From NCBI GenBank assembly GCA_045651765.1, contig JAZRSY010000023.1:42900-106899 (forward strand): a DNA stretch of 64,000 nt. Direction: 5' to 3'. Source of the stretch: SIG565 sp045651765 (GTDB lineage Bacteria > Bacillota > Clostridia > Oscillospirales > Acutalibacteraceae). The first letter of the stretch is position 1. The number at the start of each line of letters is the position of its first letter. Position numbers and translations under genes: made by a program. Under the pieces are notes generated by a model. It did not search any database, was not told the origin of the DNA, and was given only the letters and a program-made list of their open reading frames with translations. Below are positions 42,634 through 51,287 of this stretch, piece after piece.

Positions 42634-43773
42634 TTGGAAAATAACATAAAATTTTTACATACTGCCGACCTTCACTTAGGGGCAGAATTATCTAATTTAA
42701 AAGAGCAAAGCGCCGAACGCAGTGCCGAAATGTTGCTTTGCCTTGAAAGAATTTTTGCCCTTGCCAAAACCGAGGGTGCTTCGCTTTTGCTTATTGCGGG
42801 TGATTTATTCGAAAATAACTCGATTCCAAAGGCAATATTTAACTCATTTTTAAATTGTGTTGAAACAAATAGCAACATAACGGTTGTTTTTGCGGCCGGC
42901 AACCACGACCCACTAACCGCCGATTCTCCCTTTTTAACCCACACCCTGCCACAAAACCTTTTGGTGTTAAACACCCAAGACTGCGTTATAGAACCCGAAA
43001 ATTTACCGGTTAGAATTTATGGTAAATCGTTTAAAAGTATATATGAGCAAGGCTCCAACAGTTTCTCACTGCCCGTTATAAAGGACGAAAAAATAAACAT
43101 AATGGTGCTGCACGCAGAACTTGGCTCGGTAACGGCAGGCAACTACAACCCCATTACCCGCAATTTTTTAGAAACTTCGGGCATGGATTATGTCGCCCTT
43201 GGCCACATTCATGCTTTTTCCGGCGTGGAAAAAATCGGACATACCCATTTTTGTTACAGCGGCACCCCCGAACCCCACGGCTTTGACGAAGGCGGAATTA
43301 AGGGAGTTGTGCTGGGCGAATTTACGGGCAAAACCCTTAAAACAAAATTTATAGAAACAGCCGAAAGGTCGTTTAATACGGTTAATGTTGATATTAGCGA
43401 CAAGCAAAACTCTGCCGAGGCTGCCGAACAAATTTTGGCCCAACTTAAAGAAAGATACGGTCAAAGTTTTGGCAAAAATTTTTACAAAATTATTTTAGAC
43501 GGCTTTGTAGGGGAAAATGCCAATTTTAACAATACCGAAATTTTAAAGCGCATAAGCCCCTTTGTTTATTACGCTAAAATTCGCAACAACACCAAAATTA
43601 AGGTTGACCTTAATGTGCTTAAAAATGAAAATTCCTTAAAGGGCATTTTTGCCAAAACCATGCTCCAAAAAATTGAATCCGAGCCCGATTCTTTTAATAA
43701 AGAAAAATTAGAAAAAGCGCTTTACTTAGGCCTTTCGGCCTTCAATGCGGAGGTGAATTTGGTTGAAAATTAA
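42634..43773 (+). CDS. YhaO/SbcD-type metallophosphoesterase
   Basis: 379 residues. The calcineurin-like nuclease motifs are LHTADLHLGAEL, IAGDLFENN, AAGNHDP and ALGHIHAF, in SbcD/Mre11 order. The start is a TTG after GAGGTAA; no ATG is available. It pairs with the SMC-like ATPase at 43763. B. subtilis YhaO-YhaN is the nearest model, a DNA-end processing complex. This is inference from architecture. Confidence 0.88.
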   Translation: MENNIKFLHTADLHLGAELSNLKEQSAERSAEMLLCLERIFALAKTEGASLLLIAGDLFENNSIPKAIFNSFLNCVETNSNITVVFAAGNHDPLTADSPFLTHTLPQNLLVLNTQDCVIEPENLPVRIYGKSFKSIYEQGSNSFSLPVIKDEKINIMVLHAELGSVTAGNYNPITRNFLETSGMDYVALGHIHAFSGVEKIGHTHFCYSGTPEPHGFDEGGIKGVVLGEFTGKTLKTKFIETAERSFNTVNVDISDKQNSAEAAEQILAQLKERYGQSFGKNFYKIILDGFVGENANFNNTEILKRISPFVYYAKIRNNTKIKVDLNVLKNENSLKGIFAKTMLQKIESEPDSFNKEKLEKALYLGLSAFNAEVNLVEN

Positions 43774-46081
43774 TTCTGTTAATATTGCCGCATTTGGTAA
43801 ACTTAAAAACAAAAAATTAGATTTTAATAGTGGCTTAAATATTATTTACGGCCAAAACGAAGCCGGCAAAACAACCATTAGTGAATTTTTAAAAATGATG
43901 TTTTACGGCAGCACAGGCCGCTCGAGTGAAATCAGCAAAAACACCCGTAAAAAATACGCCCCGTGGGATAATTCTAAAATGGGCGGTTCGGTTGAGTTTA
44001 CGCATAACGGCACAAACTACCGTTTAGAGCGTGAGTTTAAATTAAGCAACTCGGCCGATACAATTAACCTTATTAACCTTGATTCAGGCGTCAGCCAAAG
44101 CCTTTCTGGCAATGTTGAAGTTGGGCTTGAATTTTTTGGTATCAGCGCTGCATCATTTGAAAAAAGCGTTTTTATTTCGAGCGGTGTTGTTTTTTCACAA
44201 AACAGCGATGCCGACAGTGAAATAAACCTTAAACTTTCTAACATAACTTCCAGCGGAGATGAAGATGTATCCTTTGAAAAGGTGGCCGAAAACATAACAA
44301 AACCGCTTGAAAAACTAATTTCAAAAAGCGGCCGCAAGGGCATTATTCCCGAGCTTGAAAAAAATATTTTATTGCTTAATGACAAAAAAGCCGAGGTTAT
44401 AAGGGCTTATGACAGTGCCAACGCCAAAGCCGAGCAGTTAAAAGAGCTTAACCTAACGGCCGAAAAGGTAAATCAAGATAAAAAGAATTATTTTGAACTA
44501 ATAAAATTAAAAGAAATTTACAATAAAAAACAGGCTTTATTAGAACTTAAAGACGCATTTTCCCAACTTGCAACCGCACAAAACAAAATAACCTTAACAA
44601 ACGGTACCATAGCCGACAGCAACTACATAAAAAAGAACAAAGAATTACTAACTGCAGCACAAGGAAAGCAAAAAATCATAGATGAAAAAACAAGTGAAAT
44701 TGAACTTTTAACTAAAGAATTAGCCGACCTTGACTCTGCCGATTTTAGTGGCGAAAAAATAACTGAATTAAAAAATTCGGTTGCCGCTGCCAAAGCCGAT
44801 TTAGAAAAAGCCGAAGCCGAATATGCCGAATTGCAACTTAATAAAAACAGGCAAAAAATTAAAAAAGCCGCTAATAAGCAGCCAAATGTTTTGTTATTAA
44901 TTTTGGGTGTTATAACCGCCGTTTTAGGTGTAATTATTTTAATGCCCATAAATAAAATTATTGGTATTGCGGCATTAGTTTTAGGGTTAGCATCAGCAAT
45001 TATTTCTTTGCTTAAAAACAATAAAAAACCCGATTTTGTTGCCCAATTTAACGAACAAATTTATAACTGTGAGCAAAAAATTAACGGACTAAAAAACAAC
45101 CTAAAAAGCGCCGAAGAACTTTATAATAACGCCGTTATAAACACCGAAGCAGGTCAAAAAATTGCCACTTCCAAAAAAGAGTTTGCCCTTACAAAGCGTG
45201 AACAATTATTGGTGCTAAAAAGTGATTACGAAGCCATTAAAGCCGAACTTTTAGCACTGATTGGACAATATAAAAACCCACAGAGCATAAGTGATATCCC
45301 AGTTATTTTAGAAGAACTTGAAGAAAACGTTGAAAATTACAATCAACTTAAAATCAAGACCGATTACGCCGCCGAACACTTGGGACCTAAAAATTTAAAC
45401 GATGTTTTAGAAAGACTTAATTCGTTACCAAAAGACATCCCCGAAATTTTAGAAACGCGCGAACAACTTAACGAAAAATTTAAAGCTGCGACCGATGAAT
45501 TTACCGACATTTCGGCTAAAATTTCCACCCTGAAAAGCGAGATTAAGGCCGAAACTTTCGGGGTAAAATCGCCCGAGGAATATGAAGATTTAATTAAAGA
45601 TTATTCCGAACAATTATCGGCCTATAAAGAAACCACTCAGGTTGCCGACATTGCCCTTGCCGCCTTGGAAGAGGCATACGCCAAAACACGCCGCTCGTTT
45701 AGCGGCAAACTTCAAAACAGGGCTTTAGAAATTTTTGCAGGCATTACAAAAGGTCAATATTCCGGAATTGATATTTCCAAAAATTTTGATATTTTGGTTA
45801 CTAAACAAGACGATATTTCGGCCCGCAGCATTGATTTTTTAAGCAAAGGTTCGCTCGACCAAGCATATTTTGCCGTAAGGCTAGCCCTGGCTGAGTTGCT
45901 TGGCAAAGAAAACGGAGGTTTGCCCGTTATTTTAGATGATATTTTTTCACAGTACGATGATGTTCGGGTAACCAAAGGTTTTGAATTTTTAAAAAATTAT
46001 GCCGAGAATTCACAGGTAATATTCTTTACCTGCCACAAAGTTTTAACAGAGCAAACCGATGCAAATATAATTAAGATATAA
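43763..46081 (+). CDS. YhaN/SbcC-like coiled-coil ATPase with TM hairpin
   Basis: 772 residues. Walker A YGQNEAGKTTISEFL is near the N-terminus. The C-terminal signature FLSKGSLDQAYFAVRLAL and Walker B GLPVILDDIFSQYDD complete an SMC/Rad50-type head. Long Lys/Glu-rich coiled coils lie between. In the middle (about 375-420) two hydrophobic segments (VLLLILGVITAVLGVIILM and IIGIAALVLGLASAIISLL) form a membrane hairpin in place of a zinc hook. A TTG start with GGAGGTGA overlaps the upstream gene by 11 bp. Confidence 0.88.
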   Translation: MKINSVNIAAFGKLKNKKLDFNSGLNIIYGQNEAGKTTISEFLKMMFYGSTGRSSEISKNTRKKYAPWDNSKMGGSVEFTHNGTNYRLEREFKLSNSADTINLINLDSGVSQSLSGNVEVGLEFFGISAASFEKSVFISSGVVFSQNSDADSEINLKLSNITSSGDEDVSFEKVAENITKPLEKLISKSGRKGIIPELEKNILLLNDKKAEVIRAYDSANAKAEQLKELNLTAEKVNQDKKNYFELIKLKEIYNKKQALLELKDAFSQLATAQNKITLTNGTIADSNYIKKNKELLTAAQGKQKIIDEKTSEIELLTKELADLDSADFSGEKITELKNSVAAAKADLEKAEAEYAELQLNKNRQKIKKAANKQPNVLLLILGVITAVLGVIILMPINKIIGIAALVLGLASAIISLLKNNKKPDFVAQFNEQIYNCEQKINGLKNNLKSAEELYNNAVINTEAGQKIATSKKEFALTKREQLLVLKSDYEAIKAELLALIGQYKNPQSISDIPVILEELEENVENYNQLKIKTDYAAEHLGPKNLNDVLERLNSLPKDIPEILETREQLNEKFKAATDEFTDISAKISTLKSEIKAETFGVKSPEEYEDLIKDYSEQLSAYKETTQVADIALAALEEAYAKTRRSFSGKLQNRALEIFAGITKGQYSGIDISKNFDILVTKQDDISARSIDFLSKGSLDQAYFAVRLALAELLGKENGGLPVILDDIFSQYDDVRVTKGFEFLKNYAENSQVIFFTCHKVLTEQTDANIIKI

Positions 46082-46084
46082 AAA

Positions 46085-46109
46085 AAGGGAGGCTACAAAA
46101 GCCTCCCTT
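46085..46109. terminator. Bidirectional terminator
   Basis: AAGGGAGGCT/AGCCTCCCTT with loop ACAAA, A-run on the left and TAATTTTTTTG on the right. It separates the converging yhaN-like gene and fba. Confidence 0.88.
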
Positions 46110-46122
46110 AATTTTTTTGATT

Positions 46123-46986
46123 TTACGCCTTGTTTACAGAGCCGAATAACTCCATTTTTTCTTTAACTGTAGCCTTAATAGCCTCAAAGCCCGGTGCTAA
46201 AAGTTTGCGTGGGTCAAAGCCCTTGCCTTGCAAATCTTTGCCGGCTTCAACATATTCCCTTGTAGCAGCAGCAAATGCCAATTGGCACTCGGTGTTAACG
46301 TTAATTTTAGAAACACCAAGCGAAATAGCCTTTTGAATCATTTCGGCCGGAATGCCTGTGCCACCGTGTAAAACTAATGGCATTGTGCCGGTTAATTCTT
46401 GAATTTTGGCCAAGGTGTCAAAGCTTAAACCTGCCCAATTTTCAGGGTATTTACCGTGAATGTTACCAATACCTGCAGCCAACATTGTAACACCTAAATC
46501 AGAAATCATTTTGCATTCTTCAGGGTCGGCTACCTCGCCGTTACCTACAACGCCGTCTTCTTCGCCACCAATGGCGCCAACCTCAGCCTCGAGCGAAAGG
46601 CCTAAATCGTTACAAATGGCAACCAATTCTTTTGTTTTGGCAATGTTTTCTTCAATTGGGTAATGCGAACCATCAAACATTACCGAAGAGAAGCCTGCCT
46701 CGATGCATTTTTTAGCACCTTCATAAGAGCCATGGTCTAGGTGTAATGCCACCGGAACGGTAATGTTTAATTCCTCTAACATTGCGTTAACCATTCCTAC
46801 AACGGTTTTGTAGCCGCACATATATTTACCTGCACCCTCGGAAACACCTAATATAACGGGTGAATTTAATTCTTGAGCGGTTAAAAGAATGGCTTTAGTC
46901 CATTCAAGGTTGTTAATGTTAAACTGACCTACTGCATATTTGCCTGCTTTTGCCTTGTTTAACATTTCTTTTGCAGAAACTAACAT
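46123..46986 (-). CDS. fba: Class II fructose-bisphosphate aldolase
   Basis: This splits fructose 1,6-bisphosphate into dihydroxyacetone phosphate and glyceraldehyde 3-phosphate using a zinc ion. It is 287 residues. Zinc and phosphate motifs are LHLDHGSYEGAKKC, EAEVGAIGGEEDG, GNIHGKYP and LHGGTGIP. It is monocistronic, with GGAGGA before the ATG. It supplies triose phosphates to tpiA and pgk nearby. Confidence 0.96.
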   Translation of the reverse strand: MLVSAKEMLNKAKAGKYAVGQFNINNLEWTKAILLTAQELNSPVILGVSEGAGKYMCGYKTVVGMVNAMLEELNITVPVALHLDHGSYEGAKKCIEAGFSSVMFDGSHYPIEENIAKTKELVAICNDLGLSLEAEVGAIGGEEDGVVGNGEVADPEECKMISDLGVTMLAAGIGNIHGKYPENWAGLSFDTLAKIQELTGTMPLVLHGGTGIPAEMIQKAISLGVSKINVNTECQLAFAAATREYVEAGKDLQGKGFDPRKLLAPGFEAIKATVKEKMELFGSVNKA

Positions 46987-47017
46987 TTTATATTCCTCCT
47001 AAATTTATTACAAAATA

Positions 47018-47046
47018 ATTTTATACCAAAATCCATTAAAAATCAA
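47018..47046 (-). promoter_or_regulatory. Promoter of fba
   Basis: Minus strand: TTGATT, 17 nt, TAAAAT, about 32 nt before the fba ATG. Confidence 0.6.
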
Positions 47047-47060
47047 GCCAAAAGCCCAAT

Positions 47061-47936
47061 TTATTTTACGGCATATTTACTTTTTCTTTTTTGGGGTGTT
47101 TCAATGTTAAGCACCTGTGGCGGCTGCTCTAAAAGTTCGGGGTTGCTTAGATATTTTTTCATTTTTCTGAAGGCTAATGCGAAATAACTGCCCGAACAAA
47201 TTCTTTCGTCCATAACAATACCAAGCGGCATACATTTTTCGTGTATAATTTGGCCGCCTTTATTTTTTGCCACCTCACGCGAGTTGCCCATTGTAATTAA
47301 AATTCCGGTTGTGCCAAACTCGTAAACATGGTGGAATATATGGTTGGTTCTAATAGAGGCTAAGTTGCTTATTACCAAACTTGTATGGAAGGGGCTGGCA
47401 TCTATAATAGCCTTGGGCAGCAGCCCGTGGCGGTCCAAAAACTTAAATAACCCAACACCAATTGGTAAAACACCGGGCAGGCTTAGCAAAGCCTTAATAA
47501 GTTTTTCGGTGCTGTTGTTTTGGGCATTATTACGGTTTGCCTCTACATAATCGTTAATAATGTTATTAACATCGTCTATAGTGTTTTCGTAATCAAAATA
47601 CATTTTAGACATTGTTCCGTTATCCATTTTACCGGCCTGTAAAACCACCATACCAACGGCAATTTCGTTGCGGGCATAAATTCTTTTATTAACAATAAAA
47701 CGGTTAAGCGACGGAAACTCGCCCATTGTTCTGACATAAGCCGACAAAATAACGGCCATATGGCTTATTAACTTGCCTTCTTTTCTTTTTTGGTTGATAT
47801 ATTTTTGAATAGGCTCAAGCGGTATATCCAACTCAATCATATTCATGGCATCGTACCGTTTGTCCATAATAAATGGCGCCACGGTATACATTGGGTCGGC
47901 ATTTTTAACCCTTTTGCCATCTGCCCTAAAACTCAT
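47061..47936 (-). CDS. Acyltransferase-fold (E2-like) protein, catalytic residues missing
   Basis: 291 residues resembling the catalytic domain of 2-oxo acid dehydrogenase E2/CAT acyltransferases, without lipoyl or E1/E3-binding domains. The family motif DHRxxDG, which carries the catalytic His and Asp, reads DERICSG here. His is Glu and Asp is Ser. Other landmarks (SLVISNLASI, FGTTGILITMGN) are E2-like. A conventional acyltransferase role is therefore unlikely. It could be a scaffold, or use a different chemistry. It follows a four-TM protein by 17 nt, and GAGGT supports the start. Confidence 0.7.
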   Translation of the reverse strand: MSFRADGKRVKNADPMYTVAPFIMDKRYDAMNMIELDIPLEPIQKYINQKRKEGKLISHMAVILSAYVRTMGEFPSLNRFIVNKRIYARNEIAVGMVVLQAGKMDNGTMSKMYFDYENTIDDVNNIINDYVEANRNNAQNNSTEKLIKALLSLPGVLPIGVGLFKFLDRHGLLPKAIIDASPFHTSLVISNLASIRTNHIFHHVYEFGTTGILITMGNSREVAKNKGGQIIHEKCMPLGIVMDERICSGSYFALAFRKMKKYLSNPELLEQPPQVLNIETPQKRKSKYAVK

Positions 47937-47953
47937 AAAAAAACCTCATTCCC

Positions 47954-48463
47954 TTAAAATTGTGTGTTATATTTTTCTTGCGAAAGTTTTTTATAATCCC
48001 TTTTAATTAAATAACGCTCTTTTGACGAAATTACCGCCATATAAAGCGAAACCGCTAAAATTATAAGCATTGGCACCAAATATTGCCAATAAAAAGCGCC
48101 CTTAATATCAACTGTGCCGGCGTTTAAAATAAGACCTGGCAGCATTAAGGTTAATTCAAATGGTACCGATATTATGTTAAGTAAAAAAGATACCGAAGCA
48201 TATTTAAAAAACATTATTATAAACGCCAACAATAAGAGTATTGTGGCTATTATTGTGTTTTGTATAATATTTGACTCTAACGGTTTTTTTGCAAACCACA
48301 TGCCTAAAACAAGTATTATGTTAACTAAAAACTGATAGGCAAACGCTATAATATATGTAATTTTTAAACCTTTATAAAAACGTTCCGATGTTTTTTTATA
48401 GGTTATATAATTTTTGTTCTGATATTTATAAATTTCGTTTAATATATCACTGTTGATTTTCAT
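47954..48463 (-). CDS. Four-TM membrane protein, unknown
   Basis: 169 residues, not recognised. A charged N-terminal segment (about 1-30) precedes four hydrophobic stretches near 32-54, 68-87, 90-113 and 125-145, and a basic tail. It is translated just before the E2-like protein, and both come from the promoter at 48486-48514. This suggests a membrane partner for that protein, but nothing shows its function. Confidence 0.65.
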   Translation of the reverse strand: MKINSDILNEIYKYQNKNYITYKKTSERFYKGLKITYIIAFAYQFLVNIILVLGMWFAKKPLESNIIQNTIIATILLLLAFIIMFFKYASVSFLLNIISVPFELTLMLPGLILNAGTVDIKGAFYWQYLVPMLIILAVSLYMAVISSKERYLIKRDYKKLSQEKYNTQF

Positions 48464-48485
48464 AATTGCACCATCCTTTTTAACA

Positions 48486-48514
48486 ATTATACACTCTTAA
48501 AGCCCACTTGACAA
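48486..48514 (-). promoter_or_regulatory. Promoter of the membrane protein/E2-like operon
   Basis: Minus strand: TTGTCA, 17 nt, TATAAT. Its -35 uses the same bases as the trmL -35 on the other strand. Confidence 0.75.
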
Positions 48515-48537
48515 GGATTATTTAATATTGGTATAAT
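48508..48537 (+). promoter_or_regulatory. Promoter of trmL
   Basis: TTGACA, 18 nt, TATAAT. The -35 (48508-48513) overlaps the divergent -35, so polymerase cannot occupy both at once. Confidence 0.75.
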
Positions 48538-48546
48538 TACCAATAT
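48525..48546. promoter_or_regulatory. Palindromic operator candidate over the trmL -10
   Basis: ATATTGGTA and TACCAATAT form a perfect 9-bp inverted repeat around TAAT, so the trmL -10 is in the centre. This is the geometry of a repressor site. The binding protein is unknown. Confidence 0.55.
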
Positions 48547-48569
48547 ATGTTTTATAGGAGCGAAAAATA

Positions 48570-49064
48570 ATGGCAACAATAAATATTGTTATGGTGGAGC
48601 CCGAAATTCCGCAAAACACGGGCAATGTGGCCCGTACCTGCGCTGCAACGGGTGCACGACTGCATTTGGTGGGCCCAATGGGTTTTAAAATAGATGATAA
48701 AAAATTAAAACGAGCAGGGCTGGATTATTGGAATTTGTTGGATATAACCTATTACGATAATTTAGAAGATTTTTTCAGCAAAAACAGTGGGAATTTTTAC
48801 TTTTTTACAACCAAGGCGCTTAACACCCACACCGATGTCCAATACCAAGATAACTGCTATTTATTTTTTGGCAAGGAAACCAAAGGTTTACCCGAAGAAT
48901 TATTGCTTAAAAACCCCGAAAAATGCGTTAGAATCCCCATGATAAGTGATGCTCGCAGCCTTAATCTTTCTAATTCGGTGGCCATTGGGGTTTATGAAGT
49001 TTTACGCCAATGGAACTACCCAGAACTGCAAAATTTTGGGCAACTTCACAATTATAAGTGGTAA
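48570..49064 (+). CDS. trmL: tRNA (cytidine(34)-2'-O)-methyltransferase
   Basis: 164 residues of the SPOUT family. It 2'-O-methylates the wobble base of tRNA-Leu isoacceptors. Signatures are VEPEIPQNTGNVARTCAATG at the N-terminus, FGKETKGLPEELL and the knot motif RIPMISDARSLNLSNSVAIGVYE. The length is typical. It stands alone, with its own promoter. Confidence 0.93.
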   Translation: MATINIVMVEPEIPQNTGNVARTCAATGARLHLVGPMGFKIDDKKLKRAGLDYWNLLDITYYDNLEDFFSKNSGNFYFFTTKALNTHTDVQYQDNCYLFFGKETKGLPEELLLKNPEKCVRIPMISDARSLNLSNSVAIGVYEVLRQWNYPELQNFGQLHNYKW

Positions 49065-49077
49065 TTTAATAAATATG

Positions 49078-49105
49078 TTGAAAAATTGTAAATTTGTGGT
49101 ACAAT
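49078..49105 (+). promoter_or_regulatory. Promoter of pgk-tpiA-gpmI
   Basis: TTGAAA, 16 nt, TACAAT, 35 nt before the pgk ATG. Confidence 0.65.
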
Positions 49106-49140
49106 AATATAGAAATATTTATATTGAAAGGAAGTACTTT

Positions 49141-50442
49141 ATGAACGCACTTAATAAAAAGACTATTGAGGATATTGAAGTAGCCGGCAAAAAGGTTCTT
49201 GTTCGTTGCGATTTTAATGTTCCCATGAAGGACGGAAAAATCACAAGCGACAAAAGAATTATCGGCGCTTTACCTACCATTGAGTATTTATTAAACAACA
49301 ATGCTCAGGTAATTCTTTGCTCACACATGGGCAAACCACACAACATTTTCACCGAAGGATTTGGCCTTTCCAAAAAAGAGAAAAAGGCTGTTGAGGCTTT
49401 ACCCGAGGCCGAGCGTGCCGAAGCCACCGCTAACTATTTAGCAAAGGCTAAAGAAAACGATGCCAAGGCATTTACCTTAAAGCCTGTGGCCGACCGTTTA
49501 AATGAACTTTTAGGCAATAAAGTTACCTTTGCTGCCGATATTATTGGCTCCGACGCCAAGGCTAAAGTTGCCGCTTTAGAAAACGGCAAGGCTGTTTTAA
49601 TTGAGAATGTTCGTTTCGATGCCAGAGAAACCAAAAACGACCCTGCATTTGCAAAAGAGCTTGCTTCTCTTGCCGAAATTTTTGTTAACGATGCGTTCGG
49701 AACCGCACACCGTGCACACGCCTCTACAACCGGCGTAGCCGATTATTTGCCTGCTGTTTGCGGTTACCTTATTCAAAAAGAAATCAGCGTAATGGGTGGC
49801 GCATTAGCCAACCCTGCACGCCCATTTGTTGCAGTGTTGGGCGGCGCTAAGGTAAGCGATAAAATAGGCGTTATTGAAAACCTTATTGATAAAGTTGATA
49901 CCCTTATCATCGGCGGTGGTATGGCCTACACATTCTTCCGTGCAAAAGGCTATACCGTTGGCACCTCCCTTTGCGAAGAAGATAAAATTGACTTAGCCGC
50001 CTCACTTATGGAAAAGGCAAACGCTAAGGGCGTTAAATTCTTGTTACCGATTGATAACCGCTTAGGTCGCGAATACGCCGAAAACACCGAGGTTAAAACG
50101 GTTGATTCAGATGCTATTCCAAACGATTGGATGGGCCTTGACATTGGACCTAAAACCGAAGAATTATTTGCAGACGCTGTTAAGGGTGCAGGCACAGTAA
50201 TTTGGAACGGACCAATGGGCGTTTCGGAGTGGAAAAACTTTGCTTCAGGTACCGAATCGGTTGCTAAGGCCGTTGCAGAATCGGGCGCTATCTCTATTAT
50301 CGGTGGTGGCGACTCGGCCGCAGCTGTTCAAAAATTAGGCTATGCCGACAAAATGACACACATCTCTACCGGCGGCGGTGCTTCGCTTGAATTCTTAGAA
50401 GGCAAAGTACTTCCCGGTATTGCAGCATTAAACGAAAAATAA
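49141..50442 (+). CDS. pgk: Phosphoglycerate kinase
   Basis: This makes ATP and 3-phosphoglycerate from 1,3-bisphosphoglycerate and ADP. It is 433 residues, about 35-40 longer than the usual bacterial enzyme. The extra length is a charged insert near 65-105 (FGLSKKEKKAVEALPEAERA). The N-domain VRCDFNVPMKDG, FVNDAFGTAHRAHAST, and the C-domain nucleotide motifs GGAKVSDKIGVI and STGGGASLEFLEG are intact. It opens the glycolytic run. Confidence 0.96.
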   Translation: MNALNKKTIEDIEVAGKKVLVRCDFNVPMKDGKITSDKRIIGALPTIEYLLNNNAQVILCSHMGKPHNIFTEGFGLSKKEKKAVEALPEAERAEATANYLAKAKENDAKAFTLKPVADRLNELLGNKVTFAADIIGSDAKAKVAALENGKAVLIENVRFDARETKNDPAFAKELASLAEIFVNDAFGTAHRAHASTTGVADYLPAVCGYLIQKEISVMGGALANPARPFVAVLGGAKVSDKIGVIENLIDKVDTLIIGGGMAYTFFRAKGYTVGTSLCEEDKIDLAASLMEKANAKGVKFLLPIDNRLGREYAENTEVKTVDSDAIPNDWMGLDIGPKTEELFADAVKGAGTVIWNGPMGVSEWKNFASGTESVAKAVAESGAISIIGGGDSAAAVQKLGYADKMTHISTGGGASLEFLEGKVLPGIAALNEK

Positions 50443-50454
50443 AAATAAAAAACG

Positions 50455-50474
50455 GCACGGTAGCAATACCGTGC
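50455..50474 (+). terminator. Hairpin with GCAA tetraloop between pgk and tpiA
   Basis: GCACGGTA/TACCGTGC form an 8-bp stem closed by the GNRA-type loop GCAA, followed only by TGATTTT. The T-run is weak, so it is at best a partial terminator. It may also stabilise the pgk transcript end. Confidence 0.55.
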
Positions 50475-50500
50475 TGATTTTAAGAATAGGAGAAAATATT

Positions 50501-51268
50501 ATGAACAAACAAACCCGTAAAGCAGTTATTGCAGGTAACTGGAAAATGAACAAAACCCCAGCCGAAACAGCCGCCCTTATTAACGAAATGAAACCATTAG
50601 TAGCCGGTGCTGATTGTGACGTTGTGCTTTGCGTTCCTTTTATAGATATTGCTGCCGCTGTAGAAGCAGCAAAGGGTTCTAATATTAAAATAGGTGCCGA
50701 AAATGTTCACTTTAAGGCATCAGGCGCCTATACCGGCGAAATTTCGGCCGAAATGCTTACCGCTGCCGGCGTTGAATATGTTGTAATCGGCCACTCAGAG
50801 CGCAGACAATATTTTGGAGAAACCGACCAAACCGTTAACCTGCGCACACTTGCAGCCGTTAAAGCCGGCCTTACCGCTATTGTTTGCGTTGGCGAAACAT
50901 TAGAACAACGCGAATTAGGCTACACCGAAACCCTTTTAAAATACCAAACCAAAATGGCTCTTACAAACATTTCTGCCGAAGAACTTAAAAATATTATTAT
51001 AGCCTACGAGCCTGTTTGGGCAATTGGCACAGGCGTTACCGCCACCGCCGACCAAGCCGACGAAGGCAACGGTTTCGTTAGAGAGGCTATCGCCGAAGTT
51101 TACGGTCAAGATGTTGCCAACACCGTTACCATCCAATACGGCGGTTCTATGAATGCTAAAAATGCCGATGAATTGGTAGCAAAAGTTAATGTGGACGGCG
51201 GTCTTATTGGCGGCGCTTCACTAAAAGCCGAAGATTTCTCGATTATAGTTAAGGCTGCTTCTAAATAA
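50501..51268 (+). CDS. tpiA: Triose-phosphate isomerase
   Basis: This interconverts dihydroxyacetone phosphate and glyceraldehyde 3-phosphate. It is 255 residues from MNKQTRKAVIAGNWKMNK, with AGGAGA before the ATG. The in-frame upstream start would lie within the 3' flank of the hairpin. Catalytic motifs are GNWKMNK, IGHSERR (His) and AYEPVWAIGTG (Glu), with the phosphate motif YGGSMN near the end. Confidence 0.97.
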   Translation: MNKQTRKAVIAGNWKMNKTPAETAALINEMKPLVAGADCDVVLCVPFIDIAAAVEAAKGSNIKIGAENVHFKASGAYTGEISAEMLTAAGVEYVVIGHSERRQYFGETDQTVNLRTLAAVKAGLTAIVCVGETLEQRELGYTETLLKYQTKMALTNISAEELKNIIIAYEPVWAIGTGVTATADQADEGNGFVREAIAEVYGQDVANTVTIQYGGSMNAKNADELVAKVNVDGGLIGGASLKAEDFSIIVKAASK

Positions 51269-51287
51269 TAATTGTTAGGTGAAACAA

